Of a stretch of DNA of 64,000 nt, positions 30,916-39,005 are shown one piece after another. This DNA is from an uncultured Rickettsiales bacterium (GTDB taxonomy: Bacteria; Pseudomonadota; Alphaproteobacteria; UBA8366). The position numbers were made by a program, and so were the translations under genes. The stretch is from assembly GCA_913046825.1 (NCBI GenBank), contig CAJWTF010000002.1, positions 1 through 64,000 on the forward strand, in the 5' to 3' direction. Under the pieces are notes generated by a model. The model made no database searches, was not told the origin of the DNA, and saw nothing but the letters and a program-made list of their open reading frames with translations. Each line of letters begins with the position of its first letter. Positions within the stretch are counted from its first letter, which is position 1.

Positions 30916-31461
30916 TCAATTTTTTGTGGAATCACCCGACTCGGACAGGATAGCCGTCCCGAGTCTCTGGAGTGTTTCGCGTAGTTCGGCGTCCTCGATG
31001 CCCTCCAAACGGTCTTCCAACGCTCTTATTTCACCCAATTCGGGTGTGCGGTGCGGGCGTGGCTTCGCTTGAATTTTCGCTTGTTTAATAGGTGTTTGGA
31101 TCAGACGTATGCTTTCGACCGCCGCATATCCAAAATATCCATTGATACGGTCGATCAGTTGTGGCGAGTCGTGTTGCAGCTCAAGGGCCATTGTCGAGGT
31201 CACCCGTAGATGCAGAGTGCCGTTGTTGCGTTGGCCCCGCGGGAAAATGAGTTTTTCTGGTTGACAGGTCGTGGCTTTCCCCTCGCCAACAATACTCGGC
31301 CAATCGACGATCAGGTTGGCTTGCGCCAATCCCCGCTTGCCGAGCGCAGTTTGCGTTAGTTTAGGCACCATCTGCGCCATGGCCTTTGGCTTGCCGCCTC
31401 TTCGCGGCTCATCCTTGGGTTTTGACGTCCGGTGGTGCCGGGGTCCTTTTTCACTGCTCAA
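30916..31461 (-). CDS. DciA-like DUF721 domain protein
   Basis: DUF721 proteins include DciA, the helicase-loading factor of bacteria lacking DnaC. The domain runs from PKLTQTALGKRGLAQANLIVDW through KLIFPRGQ, LHLRVTSTMALELQHDSPQL and INGYFGYAAVESIRLIQTP. I chose the TTG at 31461, with GGAGG 13 bases upstream, giving 181 residues and a basic N-terminal tail; an ATG at 31380 would start just before the domain. It is divergent from mutY. Confidence 0.85.
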   Translation of the reverse strand: MSSEKGPRHHRTSKPKDEPRRGGKPKAMAQMVPKLTQTALGKRGLAQANLIVDWPSIVGEGKATTCQPEKLIFPRGQRNNGTLHLRVTSTMALELQHDSPQLIDRINGYFGYAAVESIRLIQTPIKQAKIQAKPRPHRTPELGEIRALEDRLEGIEDAELRETLQRLGTAILSESGDSTKN

Positions 31462-31500
31462 CTCTCTAGCCTCCAACGGTAAGGGTCTTATAGTACGCCC

Positions 31501-32565
31501 ATGACCTCCGGCGACACCACCCGCGCATCCGAAATTCTGAAATGGTACGACTGCCATCGCCGCGCGATGCCGTGGCGCCCGCCTGCCGGCGAGCGGGCGA
31601 ACCCTTACGCAGTCTGGCTGAGCGAGATCATGCTGCAGCAGACAACGGTGGCGACAGTGGGGCCGTATTTCATTGAGTTCTTGTCCCGTTGGCCGAATGT
31701 CTCGGCACTGGCAGGGGCCGCGCTCGATGACGTGCTGCATTGCTGGCAGGGCTTGGGGTATTACGCGCGGGCGAGAAATCTCCACCGTTGTGCCGGCGTC
31801 GTCGCCGAGGATTTCGGTGGTGTCTTTCCCGAGTCGGAGATGGAATTGCTCTCCCTGCCCGGCGTTGGTCCCTATACGGCGGCGGCTATAATGGCGATTG
31901 CTTTCGATAAACGCGCCGTCGTCGTTGATGGAAATGTGGAGCGGGTAATGGCCCGAATGTTCCGCGAGAGGGACCCGTTGCCGGACGTAAAACCGGTATT
32001 AAAGGCACGCGCCGATTCCCTGACGCCGGACAAACGCCCCGGCGATTACGCACAAGCGGTCATGGATTTGGGTGCGACGATCTGTGTTCCCCGTCGGCCC
32101 AAATGCATTCTGTGCCCGTGGACGCATCACTGTACCGGTCGAGATATCGCGGAGTCTCTGCCCGCACGCCGCCCGAAGCCGGAAAAACCGACCCGCCGGG
32201 GCACGGTCTTCTGGATTGAACGCCCGGACGGCACGGTGCTTCTCAGGCGTCGCGTCGATAAAGGGCTCTTGGGAGGGATGATGGAGTTTCCATCGACGGA
32301 ATGGCGCTCGGATACTTTGAGCGAAGATGTGGCGGCGATCACGAGTGAAGCACCGCTTGTGGCGATGGAATGGCTGCCGCTCGTGGGTCTGGTGCGCCAT
32401 ACCTTCACGCATTTCCATTTAGAGCTCAGCATTCTTAAAGGCCGTGTTCCCGCAGAGGCCCCATTACCCAACGCTTGCGTGTGGAGCAGCGTCGACGGCT
32501 TCGCCGATCACGCCCTGCCGACGGTCATGAAGAAAGTGGCAAACCACGCGATCAGCGCCGGATAA
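31501..32565 (+). CDS. mutY: A/G-specific adenine DNA glycosylase
   Basis: Removes adenine mispaired with 8-oxoguanine. 354 residues with the catalytic glutamate in LSEIMLQQTTVATV, the helix-hairpin-helix LPGVGPYTAAAIMAIAF, the catalytic aspartate in VVVDGNVERVMAR, and the 4Fe-4S cluster C-x6-C-x2-C-x5-C beginning CVPRRPKCILC. The C-terminal NUDIX-like domain includes FWIERPDGTVLLRRR and LVGLVRHTFTHFHLEL. The ATG at 31501 is 39 bases from the divergent dciA start. Confidence 0.97.
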   Translation: MTSGDTTRASEILKWYDCHRRAMPWRPPAGERANPYAVWLSEIMLQQTTVATVGPYFIEFLSRWPNVSALAGAALDDVLHCWQGLGYYARARNLHRCAGVVAEDFGGVFPESEMELLSLPGVGPYTAAAIMAIAFDKRAVVVDGNVERVMARMFRERDPLPDVKPVLKARADSLTPDKRPGDYAQAVMDLGATICVPRRPKCILCPWTHHCTGRDIAESLPARRPKPEKPTRRGTVFWIERPDGTVLLRRRVDKGLLGGMMEFPSTEWRSDTLSEDVAAITSEAPLVAMEWLPLVGLVRHTFTHFHLELSILKGRVPAEAPLPNACVWSSVDGFADHALPTVMKKVANHAISAG

Positions 32566-32568
32566 GCT

Positions 32569-34260
32569 CTAGGCCGCGAAGTCCCGCAACACGTGCCCCG
32601 GTCCTTTGGCGAGGGAAACGTAATCCTCGCCGTCGTAGACCTGGGTCCCATTGATCCACACGCCGTGGATACCGGTCGGCTTGCGAATCGTGCGAGGGCC
32701 GCCACCTGGCAAGTCCGCGATTCGATGGGGATCGCTCACGCCGATGGTCGCCGGGTCGAAAATCACCATATCCGCGTGCGAACCTGGCGTCAGGCGTCCC
32801 CGCCCTTTGATGCCGTAAAGGTCGGCTGGATGACTGGTAAGGCGGCGCACTCCTTCTTGTAAGGTGAAGAATTCCAGCTCCCGCACCCAACGCGACAGCA
32901 GGTGCAATCCGTAACCCGCGTCGCACATATAGATCAGATGCGCACCCGCGTCCGAGAGCGAGACCACGCCGTGCTCGTGTCGCAACAATTCCCCGACACC
33001 TTCGTCGCCCACATTGAGGAATTTGCCGAGGAAAGCAGTCTCCAAACCCTCCGAAAGCGCCAGGTCGAGCATGACGTCGAGCGGATCGGCAGATTGTTCG
33101 GCTGCAAGGTCGGCGATGGTGCGGTTCTGCAGGTGGCTGTTCTCTTCCTTTGCGACCGCGCCGATAAAGACCTGATCCCAGGTGCCCTTGAAGATCGTGC
33201 CGACGACCGGATTTTTCAGATTCTTGCGAAAGCGGTCGCGGAACGCTGAATCCTTGAAGACTTCCGTCAGTTGCTCCGGACTGTAAGCCTTGATATCGGC
33301 AAAGGCGTCATGGCTAAAGAACGGGTAGGCGTTCGCCATGGTGAAATCGAAGGACAGCGGCTGACACGGAATTTGGACGTAGAGCTCGTTGCCGCGTTTC
33401 TTGGCGGCGGCGCAGTCTTCGAACCAGCTGCGACCCCGGTCCGGATCGCCGGCGTTGTACATCGCGGCGCCGGTGGTCAGGAACATGCGGCGGCCGATTT
33501 TCTCAACGATGGGCTCCATCGCCTCCACCGTGCCGCGTCCGCCTGCGGACATCTGGACGATGCCCTTCCCGGCGTCGCCGACCGCTTCCGCCAAATGGCC
33601 GAATTCATCGATCGTGGCGATGGTCGACGGCATCGGAATGCCGCCATGGCCGACGTGATTGATGGAGAATGAGGAGGCAAAACCGACGGCACCTTGGCTG
33701 AGCGCCGATTCGATCAAGCTGCGCATGATTGCCATCTCGTCATCGGTCGGTGTCTCCCGCACCCAGGCTTCGTCGCGCATGACCGCTGTGCGGACGGCGG
33801 AATGCCCAACGAGGACCGCGAGATTGGGATATGGCCCGATTCGTTCCAAGGCACCCATATAGTCGGAGAAGTTCTCGAACTGCCAATCGATCCCGGCGCG
33901 CAAGGCGTCTAGATCCATGCCTTCAACGACGGAGAGATTCTTCATGATTGTGTCGCGAACCTCGGGCGGACTCGGCACGATACCGAAGCCGCAATTCCCC
34001 ATCACGCAGGTGGTCACGCCAAGCGACGGTGAAGGAGAACAGGTGGGGTCCCACGTAATTTGCGCATCGTAATGGGTGTGAAGGTCGACAAACCCTGGCA
34101 TGACCGCGAGGCCGTCGGCGTCGATCACCTCCCGGGCTTCAGGTGTGTCCGCACCTGATCCGGCAACTTTCCCGTCTTGGATCCAGATGTTCCCTTGCAC
34201 GGGCTCACAGCCGGTACCATCGATAATTTTCGCGTTCTTAATCAAAATATCAAACATCAC
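32569..34260 (-). CDS. N-acyl-D-amino-acid deacylase family amidohydrolase
   Basis: Metal-dependent hydrolase of the D-aminoacylase group, which releases D-amino acids from N-acyl forms. 563 residues with the metal motif GFVDLHTHYDAQITWDP, a central LSDAGAHLIYMCDAGYG segment with the late aspartate, and a C-terminal RGRLTPGSHADMVIFDP strand. It begins MMFDILIKNAKIIDGTG; the second ATG may be the true start. It is convergent with mutY (3 bases between). The substrate is not fixed by the sequence; dihydroorotase-like or carbamoyl hydrolase activity is possible. Confidence 0.85.
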   Translation of the reverse strand: MMFDILIKNAKIIDGTGCEPVQGNIWIQDGKVAGSGADTPEAREVIDADGLAVMPGFVDLHTHYDAQITWDPTCSPSPSLGVTTCVMGNCGFGIVPSPPEVRDTIMKNLSVVEGMDLDALRAGIDWQFENFSDYMGALERIGPYPNLAVLVGHSAVRTAVMRDEAWVRETPTDDEMAIMRSLIESALSQGAVGFASSFSINHVGHGGIPMPSTIATIDEFGHLAEAVGDAGKGIVQMSAGGRGTVEAMEPIVEKIGRRMFLTTGAAMYNAGDPDRGRSWFEDCAAAKKRGNELYVQIPCQPLSFDFTMANAYPFFSHDAFADIKAYSPEQLTEVFKDSAFRDRFRKNLKNPVVGTIFKGTWDQVFIGAVAKEENSHLQNRTIADLAAEQSADPLDVMLDLALSEGLETAFLGKFLNVGDEGVGELLRHEHGVVSLSDAGAHLIYMCDAGYGLHLLSRWVRELEFFTLQEGVRRLTSHPADLYGIKGRGRLTPGSHADMVIFDPATIGVSDPHRIADLPGGGPRTIRKPTGIHGVWINGTQVYDGEDYVSLAKGPGHVLRDFAA

Positions 34261-34361
34261 TCACCCCATTTCCCGCTTCGCGCCATTGCGTCGATTTCCT
34301 GTCCATTAAATTGAGATAGATCAGGTTATTGAATTAGGGAGGCCGGGTTTCGAAGCTCCCT

Positions 34362-34663
34362 ATGGGTTACCAGTTAGAAAGAAATATTTCCGACCTCGGC
34401 GCCGATGTTGGGGACGAGCAGAAAGACAAAGATCCGACGACATTGGCGCTGTGCGACCGATCCTGTCATTTGATTAATTTCGAGACTGGTGGCCCAGCGG
34501 CGCTGAGCGGGGTGATGATCTCTCCGATTGATGGCACGCACGGTATATTCAAGGCGGATTAGGTCCGCGCCGCGATTCGGCCACCCTCGCGAAGGATGCG
34601 GGGTTGGCCACGCACATGGATGGCGCGCGCCTCCTCAACGCGGTCTCCCGATCGTACTTGTAG
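34362..34663 (+). pseudogene. ltaE: Remnant of low-specificity threonine aldolase (LtaE type)
   Basis: Two family fragments survive. The first, from the ATG at 34362, includes LGADVGDEQKDKDPTT and CDRSCHLINFETGGPAALSG, typical of the region around the PLP-stacking histidine, and ends at TAG 34560-34562. In a shifted frame AKDAGLATHMDGARLLNAV (about 34590-34648) matches the PLP aspartate region, ending in TAG at 34661-34663. The parts that should lie between and after them, including the PLP lysine, are missing. Frameshift, stops and deletions make this a dead fragment. Confidence 0.75.
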
Positions 34664-34820
34664 GCTCGGAGGCGTGAATTCAGATCAAATGATGATCACT
34701 TTACGGAGTCGTCGGGACTGCCCTCTAAGTTGTTGATCCGGTTTTGCGGCTGCTGGACCGATGACCGCGGATGCGGCCACTAGTCTAGTTAAGAAGATTC
34801 GGCAGTTCATCCGTCGCGCC

Positions 34821-35237
34821 TTATGTGAGAGAGCCGACCGTCATCTCGGCGTGGCGCTCGTGAGTTCAGAATATTTTGAGACCGGCTTCGAAGAGCGCCT
34901 TCACCTCGGCGTTTTCGATATTCGGGATGAAAGCTGTCACGACAAGATTGTTCACCGCTTGATGATAGGCGAGTTCGTTCGCCGCATAGCGTTTTTCGAA
35001 TGCCGCACCCCGTATTCGGCTCATCTCCTCGACCAGCTCAATCGAACCTTCGGTTAATTGACGGCTGAGAAAATTATTCTGTGGCTGCGCGTTTAGTTTT
35101 GTGAGTAAAGCCAAAGCCTGTCTGTTGACCGCGTTATGGTCGCGGATCATGGTCTTCCCGAACACGTGTATTTTTGGGTTGGACGAGATCGCCAGCGCTA
35201 TGTGTGCGTAGCCGATATCGATGTTGTTCTCGGAGCG
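34821..35237 (-). pseudogene. Truncated DUF4142 family gene
   Basis: The minus strand encodes a DUF4142 four-helix domain from IDIGYAHIALAISSN through TMIRDHNAVNRQALALLTKL and NELAYHQAVNNLVVTAFIP to EVKALFEAGLKIF. There a TGA at 34868-34866 interrupts the last helix; in the same frame THERHAEMTVGSL follows, as in intact family members, to TAA at 34823-34821. The 5' part with the signal peptide is absent and the sequence there overlaps an AraC-type remnant. Family members are small periplasmic or secreted proteins of unknown role. Confidence 0.7.
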
Positions 35238-35595
35238 AGATGGTTTGGTGAGATTTGCCGATGAGCGGATTTCGCGGGCATTACAGACGATCCACGCAGC
35301 CCCGGATTGGCCGTGGACTGTTGCGGACTTGGCGTGTGTTGCGGGGTTATCGCGCACTGCTTTTTCGAATCGCTTCCACGAGTTGCTGGATCACACGCCG
35401 CTTAGTTATTTGACCGATTGGCGCATGCAGCTGGCACGAAGGTTATTGATCGATTCCGATCTGTCGATTATCGACGTCGCGTAGAGAAGCGGCTATCAGT
35501 CCGAAGCCGCGTTCGGTCGGGTGTTCAAGGAACATTTCGAGACAGCGCCCGCCAGCTGTCGCCGATCTCGGGATGCCACACGTCTAGTCCAATAA
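35221..35595 (+). pseudogene. C-terminal remnant of an AraC-family regulator
   Basis: The frame encodes both helix-turn-helix units of an AraC-type DNA-binding domain: WTVADLACVAGLSRTAFSNR with the linker TPLSYLTDWRMQLARRLL, then LSIIDVA, a TAG at 35482-35484, and RSGYQSEAAFGRVFKEHF in the same frame to TAA at 35593. The stop falls exactly where the second HTH continues. The N-terminal cupin-type sensing domain of this regulator group is missing. It overlaps the 5' side of the DUF4142 remnant, so a deletion probably joined the two. Confidence 0.75.
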
Positions 35596-35601
35596 GACGA
35601 A

Positions 35602-36459
35602 CTAGGCCGCCGTCCCGGTAATCACTTCTTCCTGGTCTTCTGGCACGTAGAAATACGATCCCGGACGGAAGTCGTAACCGAGGTCACCCAGCAGACGGCG
35701 TTGTCGCGGTGTACACTCCTTGGCCACGTCGGGCACCTGACCCAAGTCGTAGCTGCGCACAAACATCTGGCAATAGTTATAAAGCAGTGTCTTGCGCCCT
35801 TTGCCGGAACCGTTTGGAGCTGGGCCATGCCAGAGCGAATGGGAGAAGAGATAACAATCCCCGGCTTTGCCGTCGAGTTGCACAGCACCTGGTGTGTGCG
35901 GTGTTAGCTCCGCATTGTCTTCCGGGAAGGGCCGCAGGTGGCTACCGGGGAAGACCGTGAAATTACCGCTATCGGCACCGTCGACATCGGAGAGGAGGTA
36001 CATCGCCTTCATCGCAATCGGACGACTGGTCTCGGTCACGCGGATGCGGCGCAAACCTTCGCCACCGTCGGTGTGGGTGTATCCGGGAAACTGATCTGTG
36101 GAGGCCCGAACGATGGCCTGCGACATGCTGAACAGAATATAAGGGCCCATAATATCCACGACGAGGTCGAAGACCTCCGGGCGGTCGATCAAATCCCGGA
36201 ACGCCTTGTGATAGGGCAGCAGATCGCGGCGATCCATGAAGCCGTCGGGGTTGAGGTCGTCCGCATGGTCGACCCAACCATAGTGGCCGCGTGGAAGCTC
36301 GCCGGGCCGTGGCTCATAGCCCGGCTGTTTGCGGACTTCGTCAAGCTCATCGTTGAAAAACGTGACCTCGTCCGGATTAAGGGCTCCCTTGAGGATGATA
36401 TATCCGTCTGTTGCCCACTGAATCCGTTGTTCCGCGGTCAGGGTTCGCATGTTGCGCAT
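35602..36459 (-). CDS. Phytanoyl-CoA dioxygenase (PhyH) family protein
   Basis: Non-heme iron, 2-oxoglutarate-dependent oxygenase, 285 residues. The iron motif HTDGGEG (H-x-D) lies at about residues 128-134 and the distal histidine probably in FSHSLWHGPAPNGSG at about 207-217; an arginine and tyrosine pair for 2-oxoglutarate (GRKTLLYNYCQ) follows. The ATG at 36459 has GGGAG seven bases upstream. This family hydroxylates varied small molecules, so the substrate is open. It is flanked by broken genes on both sides but is itself intact. Confidence 0.85.
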   Translation of the reverse strand: MRNMRTLTAEQRIQWATDGYIILKGALNPDEVTFFNDELDEVRKQPGYEPRPGELPRGHYGWVDHADDLNPDGFMDRRDLLPYHKAFRDLIDRPEVFDLVVDIMGPYILFSMSQAIVRASTDQFPGYTHTDGGEGLRRIRVTETSRPIAMKAMYLLSDVDGADSGNFTVFPGSHLRPFPEDNAELTPHTPGAVQLDGKAGDCYLFSHSLWHGPAPNGSGKGRKTLLYNYCQMFVRSYDLGQVPDVAKECTPRQRRLLGDLGYDFRPGSYFYVPEDQEEVITGTAA

Positions 36460-36535
36460 CCGAAAACTCCCGATGTCATTCGTTCGATAAAGTAAATTAG
36501 CGCGAATTTATAGGAAGTCAGCGGGATGGGATGTG

Positions 36536-37438
36536 TCAGATGATTGCGACCGGCATGACCGGCGAGCCAGTGGCCCCTTTGAACTTCACCGGTAACAGAA
36601 TGAAACAGAAGCTCGAGATGCCGTCGCGTACTAACTGTTCCGTTACCAAGTTCTCGATCAGCTAGACACCGCACTCTACCAGCGCATGCTGGTGGACCGG
36701 CATCATTAACTTCGGATGATCGGTGCCGGGCAGGACCTCAACCGCCATGTTATCGCACGCGATGGCGAGCACATCCTGGCCTGTCAGCCATTTGGCGGCG
36801 GGCAGGTCCACGCCGGGTTCACCCGCGACATATTTATCATTGTCGGTTATGAAGAACCGGCCCCATCCCGTATGGATGCAGACCGCGTCGCCTGGCCGTA
36901 ATTCGACGTCGGCTTGTTCCAGTGCCCGTTCCAGATCGTCACGGCCGACGGCGCGGCCCGCATACAAATATTCGCCCCCGTCCAATCCGGAGACATCGAT
37001 ACAAACGCCGCGGGTAATCATCGGCGGCGCATGTTCAATGCCGATATTGTGTAATCCAAAATCACCGACCTCGTCATCGGCGCTGCGGCCGCCATACATT
37101 TGGTCGCCTTTGGTGAAGTGACCCAGGGCGTCGATATGGGTGCCTACATGGACGGTCATTTCTATCCGTTCCAGATTGGAGCCAGCATCATTTTCCGCGC
37201 CCATCTCTCGGCGGCGCTTGATGCTGTTGGCGGCGGTCGAACCTGAATGGATGACATAGGGCGACTGCACTGGTTGGATTCGCGGCGCTCCCATTTCGAT
37301 CATTTGGCTGAGGTCGTAAGTTCGACCTTCCTTCACGAGTGCGAGGGAGGCCACGGTATGTTCGGGAGTCAGAAGATTGGCGGCACCCAATTGATCGCCC
37401 GCACCCCAGCGGGCATGATCGTGTATGCAATTTGTCAT
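36536..37438 (-). pseudogene. Cyclase family (kynurenine-formamidase-like) gene with a late nonsense codon
   Basis: From the ATG at 37438 the product begins MTNCIHDHARWGAGDQLGAANLL and carries the metal motif HVGTHIDALGHF typical of the cyclase/KynB fold, plus GRAVGRDDLERAL and DNMAVEVLPGTDHP. A TAG at 36664-36662 follows HQHALVECGV; the same frame continues LIENLVTEQLVRDGI and LLPVKFKGATGSPVMPVA to TGA at 36536. Intact relatives usually read VYLIENL here, so the TAG likely replaced a tyrosine codon. About 41 residues are lost; a truncated product might still be made but lacks the conserved C-terminus. Confidence 0.75.
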
Positions 37439-37522
37439 CTCTTCACACTCCCTCTGCACACTCCCTCTTCGCCAGACCTTTATTAAGCCCATGTGGGGAG
37501 GTGGGAATTCCGACGGTGTTTC

Positions 37523-38021
37523 ATGTTCTATTATAAGGCGTCGCAAAAGGAATTTCACCTTCTGGAGCCGGGCATTGCCCATGACATCGCTAGATATCGG
37601 GTGCAGTTAATTCGCCAGTATCACGACAATGACGCCTTTGGGTACCGTTTCGAACGGCAAGGTAGCAGTATCGTCTATTCAACTGATTGCGAATCATGAG
37701 ATGGACGATTTGGAGCGAGAGCAGGCCTTCGTGGATTTCTTCGACGAAGCAGACTTGATCATCTTCGATACCATGTACACGTTCGCCGAGGCGTTGACGA
37801 TGAAGGAAGATTGGGGCCATTAGAGCGGGATGACCGCGGTTGATCTGTGCCACAAGGCGCATGCGCGAAAATTGGCGATGTTTCATCATGAGCCAATTTT
37901 TAACGACGCCACCATCGAGCGGCATCAAGACGGCACCGCACGGTATGAAGAATTCACCCGTGACGACACACTGCCGCTGGAGATTCTGTGTTCTTATGCT
38001 GGGCTGGAGGTTGAGGTCTAA
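37523..38021 (+). pseudogene. Remnant of an MBL-fold metallo-hydrolase gene
   Basis: Only the C-terminal part of a metallo-beta-lactamase-fold protein is left. AFGYRFERQGSSIVYSTD ends in one frame near 37690; the next frame (+1) continues EREQAFVDFFDEADLIIFD and EALTMKEDWGH, then a TAG at 37821-37823, then AVDLCHKAHARKLAMFHHEP with the metal-binding histidine pair, NDATIERHQ and the end at 38021. The upstream half with the HxHxDH motif is missing. One frameshift, one stop and a 5' truncation make it inactive. Confidence 0.75.
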
Positions 38022-39001
38022 GTAATCCCCAACAATCGCCGCGCATTGCCGCCAAGAATGAGATCGCGATCAGTTTTGGGCATTCGCGCGATGGCGTCGA
38101 GCGCCACAGCGCCCCCCGTATCGCCGATCTTGAACGGGTAGTCAGGTCCGAACAAGACGTGGTCGGCACCAACCGTCTCCACCAGGAAATTGAGTGCCGG
38201 CCCGCTTGCGACGACGGTGTCGAAATAGAGCTGTTTTAGATATTCGCTCGGGCGTTTAGAGAGATTCGCGCGGCAATCCGGATTGGCCTCTTAGTCTGGC
38301 GCGAGGTAACCGAGATCAAGCCGTCCAGCGAGCCAAGGTAAGGTACCACCACCATGGGCCAGCAACAGTTTCAGGTCCGGCCGTCGCTCGAACAAGCCGG
38401 TCTATATCATGCGGGCGACCGCCAATGTCGTCTCAAACGGCCAACCGACCAACTGCAATAAAGTGTAGTCGCTGAGTTCCGCACGGTCACCTGCGGTCGT
38501 CGGGTGCATGAAGATAAACAAACTCAGTTCCTCGCAAATCGCGAACATCTTATCGAATTCGGGTTGGTCGAGCGGTGTGCCCGCGGCCGAGCTGGCGATG
38601 GTGACGCCTTTGAAGCCGTACTCGCCGACAGTACGGCGCAAATCCTCCGCCGCACGTGCGGGCTAGCTGAAAGCCGGTGTAGTGAGGCCGCGGAGCAAAC
38701 TCGCTCCCAGCGTCACGGCGTCGGCGGTTTGTCGGTTAAGGCGGCGGGCGAATTCCACATCTGCCGACCAAGTAGCGTGCGAGACCATACGTGGTGGAGG
38801 GGCGACGAGTTGTAGGTCGATATCTCGAGCGGACAGGCTCTTGATTCGGGCATCGATGTTGTAGAGCCAGTGGTCGAGCGGGCCGTAGCCCAGACATACG
38901 TAAGCGCCGTTCTCTCCATGCTAGATCCCGAATGCACCTTCATCGGCGAGTTCCGAGAGGAACATCTCCGTCAGAATATGCGCGTGTATGTCGGTGATCA
39001 T
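38018..39001 (-). pseudogene. Amidohydrolase (ACMSD-like) gene with four in-frame stops
   Basis: One unshifted frame of 328 codons runs from the ATG at 39001 to TAG at 38018. It begins MITDIHAHI, the metal motif of amidohydrolase-2 proteins, and carries VGEYGFKGVTIAS, FIFMHPTT (metal histidine), RPDLKLLLAHGGG (second histidine), GADHVLFGPDYPF (late aspartate) and ILGGNARRLLGI. It is interrupted by TAG near 38923, TAG near 38665, TAG at 38404-38402 and TAA at 38293-38291. No frameshift is needed anywhere. It lies 4 bases after the molybdenum hydroxylase large subunit and may have been its operon partner. Confidence 0.85.
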
Positions 39002-39005
39002 AATT

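Noticed and set aside
34761..35057. Plus-strand open frame overlapping the DUF4142 remnant
   Set aside because: The minus strand there gives clear DUF4142 helices in good phase; the plus frame is its antisense shadow.
38018..39001. Stop-codon reassignment or amber recoding as the reason for the in-frame stops
   Set aside because: The interrupted genes use TAG, TAA and TGA, several also have frameshifts or deletions, and all core genes end in ordinary stops of all three kinds without internal ones. Decay is the simpler reading.
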